Positions 9,211 to 18,287 of a DNA stretch of 64,000 bases are shown here, in pieces. The position numbers were made by a program, and so were the translations under genes. Numbering within the stretch: the stretch's first letter is position 1; each line of letters starts with the position of its first letter. The notes under the pieces were generated by a model that saw nothing but the letters and a program-made list of their open reading frames with translations, searched no databases and was not told the DNA's origin. Origin of the DNA: Paenibacillus flagellatus (GTDB taxonomy: Bacteria; Bacillota; Bacilli; Paenibacillales; NBRC-103111); assembly GCF_003217775.1 (NCBI RefSeq), contig NZ_QJVJ01000007.1, forward strand, positions 248,001 to 312,000, given 5' to 3'.

Positions 9211-9255
9211 CTGACGAATTTCACCTGTTTCCCTTCCCCGGGCTTATGGTACGTT
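9211..9255 (+). promoter_or_regulatory. Promoter with shared regulon box (copy B)
   Basis: CTGACGAATTTCAC (9211-9224) is followed after 25 bases by TACGTT (9250-9255). This is the same arrangement as at 2052 and 12398. It lies about 60 bases before the ATG of the permease at 9314 and directly after the AraC regulator gene, its likely activator. Confidence 0.65.
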
Positions 9256-9313
9256 GATGGCGCGGCGAACGAAGCCTCGTTCGCCGACCGAACCGTCCGA
9301 GGAGGGGACCCCT

Positions 9314-10195
9314 ATGGAAAAGCTATGGAACTTGAAGTTCCGGCGAGAATTGAGCGGCTGGCTGTTCGTGTTGCCCATGCTGCTCTTTTTCCTCGCATTC
9401 GTCGTCTATCCGATTTTGGCTTCGATCCGGAGCAGCCTCTATTCGTTCAATTATGTCGACTATACGTTTGCCGGGCTCGACAACTACAAGCAGCTGCTCG
9501 GAGATTCGCTGTTCTGGAAGGCGGTCTGGAATACGGTCGTCTTCGTGCTGTATCTCGTGCCGTCGATTACCGTCATCGCCCTGCTGCTGTCCGTCATCAT
9601 CCAGCTGTATCCGAAGAAGATGCAGTCGTTTTTCAAGGCGGCGTTTTACGTCCCCGGCGTCACCTCCATCGTCAGCTTGGCGATGGTGTGGGAGTATATC
9701 TACAACAACCAGTTCGGGATGGGCAATTACGTGCTGAAGCTGCTCGGCTTGCCGTCCGTCAACTTCCTCGGCTCCGAGTACGTCTATCCGTCGCTCACGC
9801 TCATCCTGATCACGATTTCGCTCGGAAGCGCCATCGTCGTATTCACCGCCGCGCTGAACGGCATTCCCCGCGACCTGTACGAATCCGCTTCGCTGGACGG
9901 GGCGCCGCCGACGAAGGTGTTTTTCCATATTACGCTGCCGATGCTGAAGCCGTCCGTCCTGTACGTCGTCGTCACCTCGACGATCGCTTCGTTCCAGGTG
10001 TTCGCGATCATCTTGCTCATGACCGGCGGCGGTCCCGCTTACAAAACGACGACGATTTTGATGCTCATTTACCGGGAAGCGTTCGTCAACATGAACTTCG
10101 GCATCGCCAACGCGATGGGGATAATGCTCTGCCTGCTCATCTGCCTGATCGCGTTCGTCCAGTTCAAGCTGCTGAAGTCGGACGTCGAGTATTGA
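9314..10195 (+). CDS. Carbohydrate ABC transporter permease, MalF type
   Basis: A 293-residue CUT1 membrane subunit with six predicted membrane segments. It begins with the family pattern WLFVLPMLLFFLAFVVYPILASI. The EAA-loop motif is LYESASLDGAPPTKVFFHITLPML (about residues 193-216, quoted in part). The ATG at 9314 follows GAGGAGGGG; the open frame continues upstream to 9254 without a site. It pairs with the permease at 10209 and the binding protein at 12537. No ATPase gene is nearby, so a shared MsmX-type ATPase is probably used. Confidence 0.93.
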   Translation: MEKLWNLKFRRELSGWLFVLPMLLFFLAFVVYPILASIRSSLYSFNYVDYTFAGLDNYKQLLGDSLFWKAVWNTVVFVLYLVPSITVIALLLSVIIQLYPKKMQSFFKAAFYVPGVTSIVSLAMVWEYIYNNQFGMGNYVLKLLGLPSVNFLGSEYVYPSLTLILITISLGSAIVVFTAALNGIPRDLYESASLDGAPPTKVFFHITLPMLKPSVLYVVVTSTIASFQVFAIILLMTGGGPAYKTTTILMLIYREAFVNMNFGIANAMGIMLCLLICLIAFVQFKLLKSDVEY

Positions 10196-10208
10196 TGGGG
10201 GGAGACAC

Positions 10209-11042
10209 ATGCCGATGTTAAGAAAAGCGCCCGCCGTCGCGGGAAACGTCTTGTTGTGGGCAAGCACGCTGTTTTTTTTGTGGCCGTTTTACTGGATGCT
10301 GATCGGGGCGTTCAAAAACTTGAAGGTGGCGCTGCAAATACCGCCGGAATGGTTTCCGAAGCAGCCGACGATGGAAAATTTCCGCATCCTGGCCGTCGAT
10401 TTTCCGCTGTTCCGCTGGCTGTACAACAGCCTGTTCATTTCCGTCGTCTCGACGGTGCTCGTCATCGCCGTCAGCTCGCTGGCCGCCTACGCGTTCGCGA
10501 AGGTGCCGTTCAAAGGATCGAAATGGCTGTTCGGCGCGATGATCGCCTCGATGTCGATTCCGCACACGGTGCTGCTCATTCCGCTGTTCCAGATGATGAA
10601 CAAGCTCGGCATGACCAACTCGCTGTGGGGCGTGCTGCTGCCGCTCGTCGGCTGGCCGTTCGGCGTCTTCCTGCTGAAGCAGTTCATGCAAACGCTGCCG
10701 GGCGCGCTGATCGAAGCGGCCAAGATCGACGGCGCGAGCGAATGGCAGACGTTCCGGCGGGTCATGCTGCCGCTCGCCAAGCCGGGCATCGCCGTCCTCG
10801 GCATATTCACGTTCGTCAACTCGTGGAACGATTACGTCTGGCAAATGATCATGCTGAAAGATAAAATGATGTATACGATTCCGGTCGGCGTCAAGATCGC
10901 CCGCCAGGTGCAAGAGGTGGACATCAACTACGGCGTCGCGATGGCGGGGGCGCTGTGCGCCACGCTGCCGGTGCTGCTCGTCTTCCTGTACTTCCAGCGC
11001 TATTTCACCCAAGGCATTACGTTCGGCGCGCTGAAAGGATAA
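10209..11042 (+). CDS. Carbohydrate ABC transporter permease, MalG type
   Basis: A 277-residue inner-membrane subunit. It starts after GGGGGAG, 13 bases after the previous permease. The EAA-loop motif is ALIEAAKIDGASEWQTFRRV. FTFVNSWNDYVWQMIML and the C-terminal YFTQGITFGALKG are typical of MalG-like proteins. With the 9314 product it forms the heterodimeric channel of a sugar importer. It is followed by a NagA-like deacetylase, which hints that the substrate contains an N-acetylated amino sugar. Confidence 0.93.
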   Translation: MPMLRKAPAVAGNVLLWASTLFFLWPFYWMLIGAFKNLKVALQIPPEWFPKQPTMENFRILAVDFPLFRWLYNSLFISVVSTVLVIAVSSLAAYAFAKVPFKGSKWLFGAMIASMSIPHTVLLIPLFQMMNKLGMTNSLWGVLLPLVGWPFGVFLLKQFMQTLPGALIEAAKIDGASEWQTFRRVMLPLAKPGIAVLGIFTFVNSWNDYVWQMIMLKDKMMYTIPVGVKIARQVQEVDINYGVAMAGALCATLPVLLVFLYFQRYFTQGITFGALKG

Positions 11043-11088
11043 GGCGCCGCCCAAGCGAAACCAGCCTCGAGCCGGAAGGAGATTCGTA

Positions 11089-12294
11089 ATGAAACCGTTC
11101 GAATACAGGTGGTCGGACGAACCGGCGCAGCGGAACGTCCACGCGATCGTCAATGCGAGAATCGTCACGCCCGACGCCGTCGTCGGCGACGGAGCCGTCC
11201 TGATCCGGGACGGGCGGATCGCGGCATGCGGACCGGGCGGCAGCTTCCCGATTCCCGACGGGATCCCGGTCTACGATGCGGAGGACCGGTACGTCGGTCC
11301 CGGATTTATCGACATTCACTGCCACGGAGGCGGCGGGCATTGGTCCTGGGACGACCCGCACGCCTTCGCCGCCGCGCATCTGAAGCACGGCACGACCGGC
11401 ATATTGCCCACGCTCGTGTACAACCAGAGCCGGGAGGAGATGCTGGCGGGCGTGCGCGCGATTGTGAGGGCGATGGAGGAGAAATCGCCGTACGGCTCCG
11501 CGATACTCGGCATCCATCTGGAGGGGCCGTTCATCAATCCGAAGTACGGCGCGATTACGTCCCCGATCCGCCCGGTCGATGCGGACGAGTATAACGAGCT
11601 GCTGGCGGCCGCGGGAAGCCGCATCAAGGTGTGGACGTTCGCGCCCGAGCTCGACGGGCAGCGGCAGTTCGCCGAAGCCGCGTCGCGGTACGGCATCGCG
11701 CTGTCGGTCGGCCATTCCGAGGCGGATGCGGAGACGATCTTTTCGTACGTCGGCAAAGGGCTGCGCATCGGGTGCCACTGCACGAACGCCTCGGGCGTGA
11801 CGCCTTCGCCTTCCCGGTACGGCGGCACGCGGGAGGTCGGCGTCGACGAAGCCGTCCTCGTGCACGACGACATTTACGCCGAAGTGATCCCCGATGCGAA
11901 AGGCATTCACGTCCGGCCGCTCATGTGCAAGCTGATCCATAAGGCGAAAGGGACCGACCGCGTCATCGTCATCACCGACGCGATGGACGAGGCCGGCTTG
12001 GACGACGGGGAAGCCGGCGGGGGCGAGTACGGGGACGTCCGCTTCATCGAAGGCGTCGGCCTGTCCGGGAGCAAGCTGACGATGGACCGGGCCGTCCGGA
12101 ACATGATGCGCCATACGGGCTGCACGATACCGGAGGCGTTCGTCATGGCTTCGCTGAACCCGGCCCGGGTGCTGAAAGCCGATGCAGTCATGGGCAGCGT
12201 CGAGAAAGGCAAGCTCGCCAACCTCGTCGTCGCCACCGAAACGATCGGCATCCGACGGGTCATGCTGCGCGGGGAATGGCTAGACGCCGAATGA
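11089..12294 (+). CDS. N-acetylglucosamine-6-phosphate deacetylase-like amidohydrolase (NagA family)
   Basis: A 401-residue amidohydrolase. Visible elements are the metal-binding start GPGFIDIHCHGG (near residue 76), KHGTTGILPTLV, the metal Glu in GIHLEGPFINPKYGA, a His in LSVGHSEADAE, a second in HCTNAS, and the catalytic Asp in VIVITDAMDEAG. The C-terminal SLNPARVL and KGKLANLVV are family hallmarks. The NagA reaction removes acetate from N-acetylglucosamine-6-phosphate. In this operon (permeases upstream, binding protein downstream) it suggests a substrate with an N-acetyl group. A related deacetylase with another substrate cannot be excluded. AAGGAGAT precedes the ATG. Confidence 0.85.
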   Translation: MKPFEYRWSDEPAQRNVHAIVNARIVTPDAVVGDGAVLIRDGRIAACGPGGSFPIPDGIPVYDAEDRYVGPGFIDIHCHGGGGHWSWDDPHAFAAAHLKHGTTGILPTLVYNQSREEMLAGVRAIVRAMEEKSPYGSAILGIHLEGPFINPKYGAITSPIRPVDADEYNELLAAAGSRIKVWTFAPELDGQRQFAEAASRYGIALSVGHSEADAETIFSYVGKGLRIGCHCTNASGVTPSPSRYGGTREVGVDEAVLVHDDIYAEVIPDAKGIHVRPLMCKLIHKAKGTDRVIVITDAMDEAGLDDGEAGGGEYGDVRFIEGVGLSGSKLTMDRAVRNMMRHTGCTIPEAFVMASLNPARVLKADAVMGSVEKGKLANLVVATETIGIRRVMLRGEWLDAE

Positions 12295-12309
12295 CGGAGG
12301 CCGCCCGCT

Positions 12310-12381
12310 ATGATTGGGGAAATCGAAACGGTCGATTTTCACGGAATCCGGTTCAATATTGCAGATCGGGCCGCAGGCTGA
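12310..12381 (+). CDS. Small ORF of 23 codons after nagA, possible gene remnant
   Basis: GGAGG at 12296-12300 lies 9 bases before an ATG that opens a 23-codon frame (MIGEIETVDFHGIRFNIADR, then AAG and stop). The site and spacing are as good as those of the real genes nearby, but the product matches nothing I recognise. It may be the start of a truncated gene cut off by the promoter at 12398, a leader peptide, or chance. Confidence 0.3.
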   Translation: MIGEIETVDFHGIRFNIADRAAG

Positions 12382-12397
12382 CCGATTCGCACGTTTC

Positions 12398-12442
12398 CTG
12401 ACGAATTCGACCTGTTCGATCGCGGATCGTCCGTGTTATCGT
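12398..12442 (+). promoter_or_regulatory. Promoter with shared regulon box (copy C)
   Basis: CTGACGAATTCGAC (12398-12411) is followed after 25 bases by TATCGT (12437-12442). It is the third copy of the box found at 2052 and 9211. It would give the binding-protein gene at 12537 its own promoter, consistent with the higher expression such proteins need. Confidence 0.65.
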
Positions 12443-12536
12443 GACGGCATCGGGTCGGGGAAGCCGGCAGGACGAACGACGTTCAAGCGGACCTGAAGCC
12501 GAAGCGAAACGATATGGATTGAAGGAGGGGTTGCAC

Positions 12537-13970
12537 ATGAGCAGTTGGAGAGCAGCGGGGATATGGAAGCCGGGACGGATCGTGGCGTCGTCGCTTGCCG
12601 TCGCGCTGACCGCTTTCCTGGTAGGCTGCGGCGCGGGCACGGGCGGCGGCGATTCGAAGGGCGCCCGGGAGCCGGCCCCAAGCGGGCAGACGTCGACGGT
12701 GAACGAGCAGGACGAGAAGACGGAGCTTACGATCTGGATGACCCAGGTCGGCACGCTGAGAGCCGGGCAAAAGCCGGGCGATTGGGTGAAGGAAGATTTG
12801 ATTCCGGAATGGAACAAGCTGTACCCGAACATCAAAGTAAACGTCGAAGTGATTCCGTTCGACGGCATTAACGAGAAAATTACGACGGCGATCGCCTCCA
12901 GCACCGCGCCGAACATTTTGCTGGACGTCCCGGTGCGCACGCTTGCCTACGCGCAAATGGGAGCGGTTGCACCGCTCGACGACGTCATCCCGGCGAAAGA
13001 TCTCGAGCAGATCAAGAAAAATCCCGACGTCATGAAGATGGTGTCGGTGAACAACCAGATCGTCACGATGCCGTATTCGGCCAACCTCGTCGGCCTCATC
13101 CTGAACAAGTCGCTCTGGAAGGAGGCGGGGGCGGAAAACTTGCTGCCGCAGGACGAATTCCGGACGTGGACGACGGACGAATTCAAGGCCGCCTTGAAAG
13201 CGGTTGCGAACAAAGACAAGGGCGTATACGGGATGACGCTTTTCGCGCTGAACGAGCAGGGCGACCAGCTGTACAACAACTTGATGGTGACGCACGGCGC
13301 GAAGCTGTTCACGGACGATTACTCGAAGTTCACGGCGGCCGACAGCCCGGCTTCCGAGCAGGCGCTTCAGTTCGTGAAATCGCTCGTCGACGAAGGGCTC
13401 GTGCACCCGCACCCCGAGACGCTGTCGGCCGTCAACGCGCTCGACTACTGGAAGCAGCGCAAAAACGGCATGGTCGTCGCCGGCACCGCGCATGCGGACA
13501 TTATCAAGAACGGGTTGAAGGACGGCTCGGTGGTCGGTCCGAACGAATACATGTACGTCAACTTTCCGTCGCCGACCAAGGGCAAGTCGGCGCTCAAGAT
13601 GGAGTTCGGCTTCGGCGTCGTGTTCAAGAGCAAGGACGCGCTGAAGGACAAATGGGCGAAGAAGTTTTTGTACTGGTCGCAAACCGGCAGCCAGACGTAC
13701 GCCACCGCCTCCAAGACGTTCAATCCGTTCGGCGACGCTCCCGCATGGACGAAGGACGATCCGGAGCTGCAGTTTTTGGCGAAGCTGGCCGGAAAGGCGA
13801 AGGAATGGCCGGTCGTCGATCCGGGCTGGGGCATTAAAGGCTACCCGGAAATGCGGGCGGCGATGTTCCCGGAAATGCAGCGGATGTTCATCAAGGAAGC
13901 GACGCCGAAGCAGACGATCGATTCGATCTCGAAGAAGTTCAACGACATTATCAAAAAATACAACAAGTAA
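12537..13970 (+). CDS. Extracellular sugar-binding lipoprotein (ABC transporter, family 1)
   Basis: A 477-residue solute-binding protein. The signal peptide ends in the lipobox LVGC (near residue 30), so it is anchored to the outer face of the membrane by lipidated Cys. ELTIWMTQVG and LYPNIKVNVEVIPFDGINEK are typical of family 1 sugar-binding proteins, as is the C-terminal aromatic-rich part. GAAGGAGGGG precedes the ATG at 12537; the frame is open upstream to 12441 without a site. It delivers the sugar to the permeases at 9314 and 10209 and has its own box-containing promoter. Confidence 0.92.
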   Translation: MSSWRAAGIWKPGRIVASSLAVALTAFLVGCGAGTGGGDSKGAREPAPSGQTSTVNEQDEKTELTIWMTQVGTLRAGQKPGDWVKEDLIPEWNKLYPNIKVNVEVIPFDGINEKITTAIASSTAPNILLDVPVRTLAYAQMGAVAPLDDVIPAKDLEQIKKNPDVMKMVSVNNQIVTMPYSANLVGLILNKSLWKEAGAENLLPQDEFRTWTTDEFKAALKAVANKDKGVYGMTLFALNEQGDQLYNNLMVTHGAKLFTDDYSKFTAADSPASEQALQFVKSLVDEGLVHPHPETLSAVNALDYWKQRKNGMVVAGTAHADIIKNGLKDGSVVGPNEYMYVNFPSPTKGKSALKMEFGFGVVFKSKDALKDKWAKKFLYWSQTGSQTYATASKTFNPFGDAPAWTKDDPELQFLAKLAGKAKEWPVVDPGWGIKGYPEMRAAMFPEMQRMFIKEATPKQTIDSISKKFNDIIKKYNK

Positions 13971-13984
13971 CGGCCGTTCGCGGC

Positions 13985-14035
13985 AGCGGGCCGCTCCGGG
14001 ACTTTCCGTCCTCCGGAGCGGCCCGCTATCTTTTT
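13985..14035 (+). terminator. Rho-independent terminator after the binding-protein gene
   Basis: AGCGGGCCGCTCCGG (13985-13999) and its exact complement (14013-14027) form a 15-bp stem followed by ATCTTTTT. It closes the importer operon. Confidence 0.92.
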
Positions 14036-14050
14036 CGGCACGCCGTTTGC

Positions 14051-14056
14051 TATAAT
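14051..14056 (+). promoter_or_regulatory. Candidate -10 of the IclR gene
   Basis: TATAAT at 14051-14056 lies about 65 bases before the IclR start, directly downstream of the terminator. A consensus -35 is missing. The following GCGTAACGCG is a short dyad that could be an autoregulatory site. Confidence 0.5.
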
Positions 14057-14120
14057 AATGCGTAACGCGATAAGAGACGGCATGGATCGCCGGAATGCGA
14101 ACGTGAGGAGAACGTGATTC

Positions 14121-14915
14121 GTGATGGAAAACCGAAAATCGGCCAAAGAAGCCCCTTATTTCATGATTCAGTCCGTCGACCGGACGCTCAGCATTTTGCA
14201 AAGCTTCATCGAGGAGCGCCGCCCGCTGGGCGTCAGCGAAGTCGCCCGCAAGCTGCAGCTGAACAAGAGCGTCGTCCACCGGCTCATGCTGACGCTGCTC
14301 TCGCACGGCTATCTCGAGCAGCTGAAAAACACGGACAAGTATATGGTCGGGCCGAAGGCGTTCGAGCTGGGCTCGGTCTATACGAACTCGACGAACTTGG
14401 TGGACGAAGGCAAAAAAATATTGATCGAGCTCGTCGACCGCGTCGGCTTTACCGCCCATCTCGCCATACTGGAGAAAGATTCGGTCCTGTACATGGTCAA
14501 CGTCGAGCCGGATCATCTGAAATATTTGTTCGGCGCCGTCGGCCAACGCCGTCCCGTCTACAATACGGCGCTCGGCAAATGCTTGACGGCATGGCTGCCG
14601 GAGGAGCAGGTGGCGAAGGTGTTGGAGCATTGCTCGTTCGAAAAGACGACGGAGCATACGATCGGTTCGTTCGAAGAATTCAGGAAGGAGCTGGAGCGCG
14701 TACGCCAGCTCGGCTTCGCCGTCGACAACGAGGAGTCGAGCTACGGGGTGCGCTGCTTCGCGGCGCCGGTACGCAGCAAGGACGGCGACGTCATCGCCGC
14801 GATCAGCACGAGCGGCTACGGGGTGGCGGAGGAGAAAATGAACGAGCTCGGCTTTACGGTGAAAAGCTTGGCGTCCCAGCTGTCGCGCCGGATCGGCTAT
14901 TTCGACGGGCCTTGA
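14121..14915 (+). CDS. IclR-family transcriptional regulator
   Basis: A 264-residue regulator. The N-terminal winged helix (about residues 12-75) has IQSVDRTLSILQSFIEE, LGVSEVARKLQLNKSVVHRLM and YMVGPKAFELG. The C-terminal effector domain carries YNTALGKCLTAWLPEE and VRCFAAPVRSKDGDVIAAIS. The GTG at 14121 lies 10 bases after GAGGAG; the ATG at 14124 is the alternative start. It precedes an oxidoreductase gene whose promoter has twin dyad sites, so it may control that gene in response to a small organic acid or sugar acid. This is inferred from context. Confidence 0.9.
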   Translation: MMENRKSAKEAPYFMIQSVDRTLSILQSFIEERRPLGVSEVARKLQLNKSVVHRLMLTLLSHGYLEQLKNTDKYMVGPKAFELGSVYTNSTNLVDEGKKILIELVDRVGFTAHLAILEKDSVLYMVNVEPDHLKYLFGAVGQRRPVYNTALGKCLTAWLPEEQVAKVLEHCSFEKTTEHTIGSFEEFRKELERVRQLGFAVDNEESSYGVRCFAAPVRSKDGDVIAAISTSGYGVAEEKMNELGFTVKSLASQLSRRIGYFDGP

Positions 14916-14932
14916 CCGGGGAAGGGGATACG

Positions 14933-14963
14933 GGGTACGGCGCCGGCAGTCGGCGCCGTACCC
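14933..14963 (+). other. Perfect 13-bp hairpin downstream of iclR
   Basis: GGGTACGGCGCCG and its exact complement flank a 5-base loop, starting 18 bases after the IclR stop. There is no T-run, so it is either a poor intrinsic terminator or an mRNA 3'-end stabilizer. A full sigma-A type promoter starts 28 bases downstream. Confidence 0.55.
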
Positions 14964-14990
14964 GGCTGCGTCGGCCGCGAAGGAAAAGGA

Positions 14991-15019
14991 TTGACCGGTT
15001 CCCGGCGCCGGGGTACAAT
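14991..15019 (+). promoter_or_regulatory. Promoter upstream of the oxidoreductase at 15208
   Basis: TTGACC (14991-14996), a 17-base spacer and TACAAT (15014-15019) form a good sigma-A type promoter. Transcription would start near 15026, giving a leader of about 180 bases. That leader holds two TGGTNNNACCA dyads and an AAGGAGG site. Confidence 0.75.
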
Positions 15020-15040
15020 AAGAGAGAAACGATCATTGTG

Positions 15041-15180
15041 GTATGACCATCATATATATAAATAAGGAGGATAGGGAACCGGGGTGAGAATAGTCGTTTC
15101 CGGCATAATGGCGACGGAGCGTAAAGGAGAATCGAAAGAGTCGGACTTGGATTTTTTTCATGTTTTATTGGTCATACCAT
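15041..15180 (+). promoter_or_regulatory. Twin TGGTNNNACCA operator-like sites
   Basis: TGGTATGACCA at 15041-15051 and its reverse complement TGGTCATACCA at 15170-15180 are the same imperfect dyad placed 129 bases apart. The flanks are also related (ATCATATATATAAAT and ATTATATTTAT). The first lies just after the transcription start, the second just before the gene. The layout suits repression by looping or roadblock. The IclR protein upstream or a GntR-type regulator elsewhere could bind; neither is shown by sequence alone. Confidence 0.55.
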
Positions 15181-15207
15181 ATTATATTTATGAAGGCGGA
15201 GATGAAG

Positions 15208-16320
15208 ATGAAACCGATCGGATTCGGCATTGTCGGCTGCGGCTTTTTCGGGGGCGAGTTCGCCCGGCTTTTGCAGGAGATGGAGGGGGCACGGGTGGCG
15301 GCGGTACAAGGCGGGAGCGGGAAAAGCGCGCGCGCCGTCGCGGAGGAAATCGGCTGCGGCTTCGAGGAGCGGCTCGAAGATTTGGTGCGGCGAGACGACG
15401 TGGACGCGATCGTCGTGGCGAGCCCGAATCACTTGCACCGGGAGCCGGTGCTGCTGGCCGCGCGGCACGGCAAGCACGTCTTTTGCGAAAAGCCGGTCGC
15501 GCTGAGCAATGAAGATTGCCGCGACATGACGGAGGCGTGCCGGAGCGCCGGCGTTCGGTTCATGGCCGGCCATATTCTGCACTTCTTCGACGGCATCGAG
15601 CGGGTGAAGCGGTGGATCCGGGAGGGAGTCATCGGCCGGCCCATCGCGATTCACTCGGAACGGACCGGCTGGGAGGAGCCGAAGCCGGACGTCAGCTGGA
15701 AAAAAAACGAACGCGAGTCCGGCGGACACTTGTTCCATCACATCCACGAGCTGGAGCTGATGCTCGCCTTGATGGGAGCGCCGGCGGAGCTGTACATGGC
15801 GGGCGACAACGTGGCGCATCGCGGACCGGGCTTCGGCGACGAGGACGACGTGCTTCTGCTCACGCTTCGGTTCGCGAACGGCGGCTTCGGCACGCTCCAG
15901 ACCGGCTCCGGCTTCCGCTGGGGCGAGCATTACATGAAAATCAACGGCACGGAGGGCGCGATCCGGATCGACTTCCGCCGGTCCGCCGTCGAGCTTCGCA
16001 AGCCGGGGGAGAGGACCGTTTCGTTCGGGCTGCATGACGAGCCGCTCGACAACGAGGAGCGCATCCGCATCTACGAGGTGATGGACGGCGGCGTCATTTA
16101 CGGCGACCCGCAAAAACGGCCTCCCGCCTTTTTGCAGACGGCGATGAGGCGCGAGATGCGATGCTTCCTCGACGCGATCGGGGGGAAACCGATCGAGGAC
16201 GACAAACGGGCGCTGTTCGACGGCACGGGCGCGCTCCTGTCGATCGCGACGGCGTCGGCCGCGATGAGCTCCAGACGTAGTGGCGTGCCGCAGCAGGTCC
16301 CGATCGTGCCGGACCGATAA
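15208..16320 (+). CDS. Gfo/Idh/MocA-family oxidoreductase
   Basis: A 370-residue NAD(P)-dependent sugar oxidoreductase. The Rossmann motif GIVGCGFFGGEFARLLQ is at the N terminus, IVVASPNHLH near residue 75, and the family EKP motif in VFCEKPVALSNED near residue 97. The C-terminal half (HHIHELELMLALMG, AIRIDFRR) is the substrate-binding sheet. The frame is open back to 15160. AAGGCGG at 15192-15198 fits the ATG at 15208, with 15202 an alternative. It stands alone between the IclR gene and a bidirectional terminator. The substrate is unknown. Confidence 0.88.
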   Translation: MKPIGFGIVGCGFFGGEFARLLQEMEGARVAAVQGGSGKSARAVAEEIGCGFEERLEDLVRRDDVDAIVVASPNHLHREPVLLAARHGKHVFCEKPVALSNEDCRDMTEACRSAGVRFMAGHILHFFDGIERVKRWIREGVIGRPIAIHSERTGWEEPKPDVSWKKNERESGGHLFHHIHELELMLALMGAPAELYMAGDNVAHRGPGFGDEDDVLLLTLRFANGGFGTLQTGSGFRWGEHYMKINGTEGAIRIDFRRSAVELRKPGERTVSFGLHDEPLDNEERIRIYEVMDGGVIYGDPQKRPPAFLQTAMRREMRCFLDAIGGKPIEDDKRALFDGTGALLSIATASAAMSSRRSGVPQQVPIVPDR

Positions 16321-16328
16321 ACGAAATA

Positions 16329-16379
16329 AGGCGGGAACGCCGCTTCCGGATCGGCCGGAAGCGGGACGTTCCCGCCTTT
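16329..16379. terminator. Bidirectional terminator between the oxidoreductase and mnmA
   Basis: AGGCGGGAACG (16329-16339) pairs with CGTTCCCGCCT (16367-16377), and an inner stem GCTTCCGG/CCGGAAGC lies within it. It sits between two converging genes that end at 16320 and 16389. The T-runs are short on both sides. Confidence 0.8.
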
Positions 16380-16388
16380 CGCATAAAT

Positions 16389-17854
<1,466 letters not shown>

Positions 17855-18274
17855 TTGAAAATATCGACGAAAGGCCGATACGGGCTTACGATCATGATGG
17901 AGCTGGCCACCAGATTCGGAGAGGGCCCCACATCGCTCAAGAGCATTGCGGAGAAACACCAGCTGTCGGAGCATTACTTGGAGCAGCTCATCGCGCCGCT
18001 GCGCAACGCGGGGCTGGTCAAAAGCATTCGCGGCGCCTACGGCGGCTACGTGCTGTCGCGGCCGCCGGAGGAAGTGACGTCCGGGGATATCATCCGGGTA
18101 TTGGAAGGACCGATCAGCCCCGTCGATTTCACCGACGAGGACGACCCGGCCAAGCGGGATTTGTGGATCCGGATCAAGAACAGCATCGCCGAAGTGCTCG
18201 ATTCGACGACGCTCGCCGGCTTGATCTCGTACCAGGACGAAGGCAAAAACGAGAACTACATGTTCTACATTTGA
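17855..18274 (+). CDS. cymR: Rrf2-family cysteine metabolism repressor CymR
   Basis: A 139-residue winged-helix regulator. It begins with MKISTKGRYGLTIMMELA, the recognition region is SIAEKHQLSEHYLEQLIAPL, and the wing is IRGAYGGYVLSRP. Like Bacillus CymR and unlike IscR it has no cysteine cluster for an iron-sulfur centre. CymR represses sulfur and cysteine uptake genes in complex with cysteine synthase. It is followed after 13 bases by the cysteine desulfurase gene, the order found in B. subtilis (cymR-yrvO), which supports the name. Confidence 0.9.
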   Translation: MKISTKGRYGLTIMMELATRFGEGPTSLKSIAEKHQLSEHYLEQLIAPLRNAGLVKSIRGAYGGYVLSRPPEEVTSGDIIRVLEGPISPVDFTDEDDPAKRDLWIRIKNSIAEVLDSTTLAGLISYQDEGKNENYMFYI

Positions 18275-18287
18275 CGGGAACCGACCG

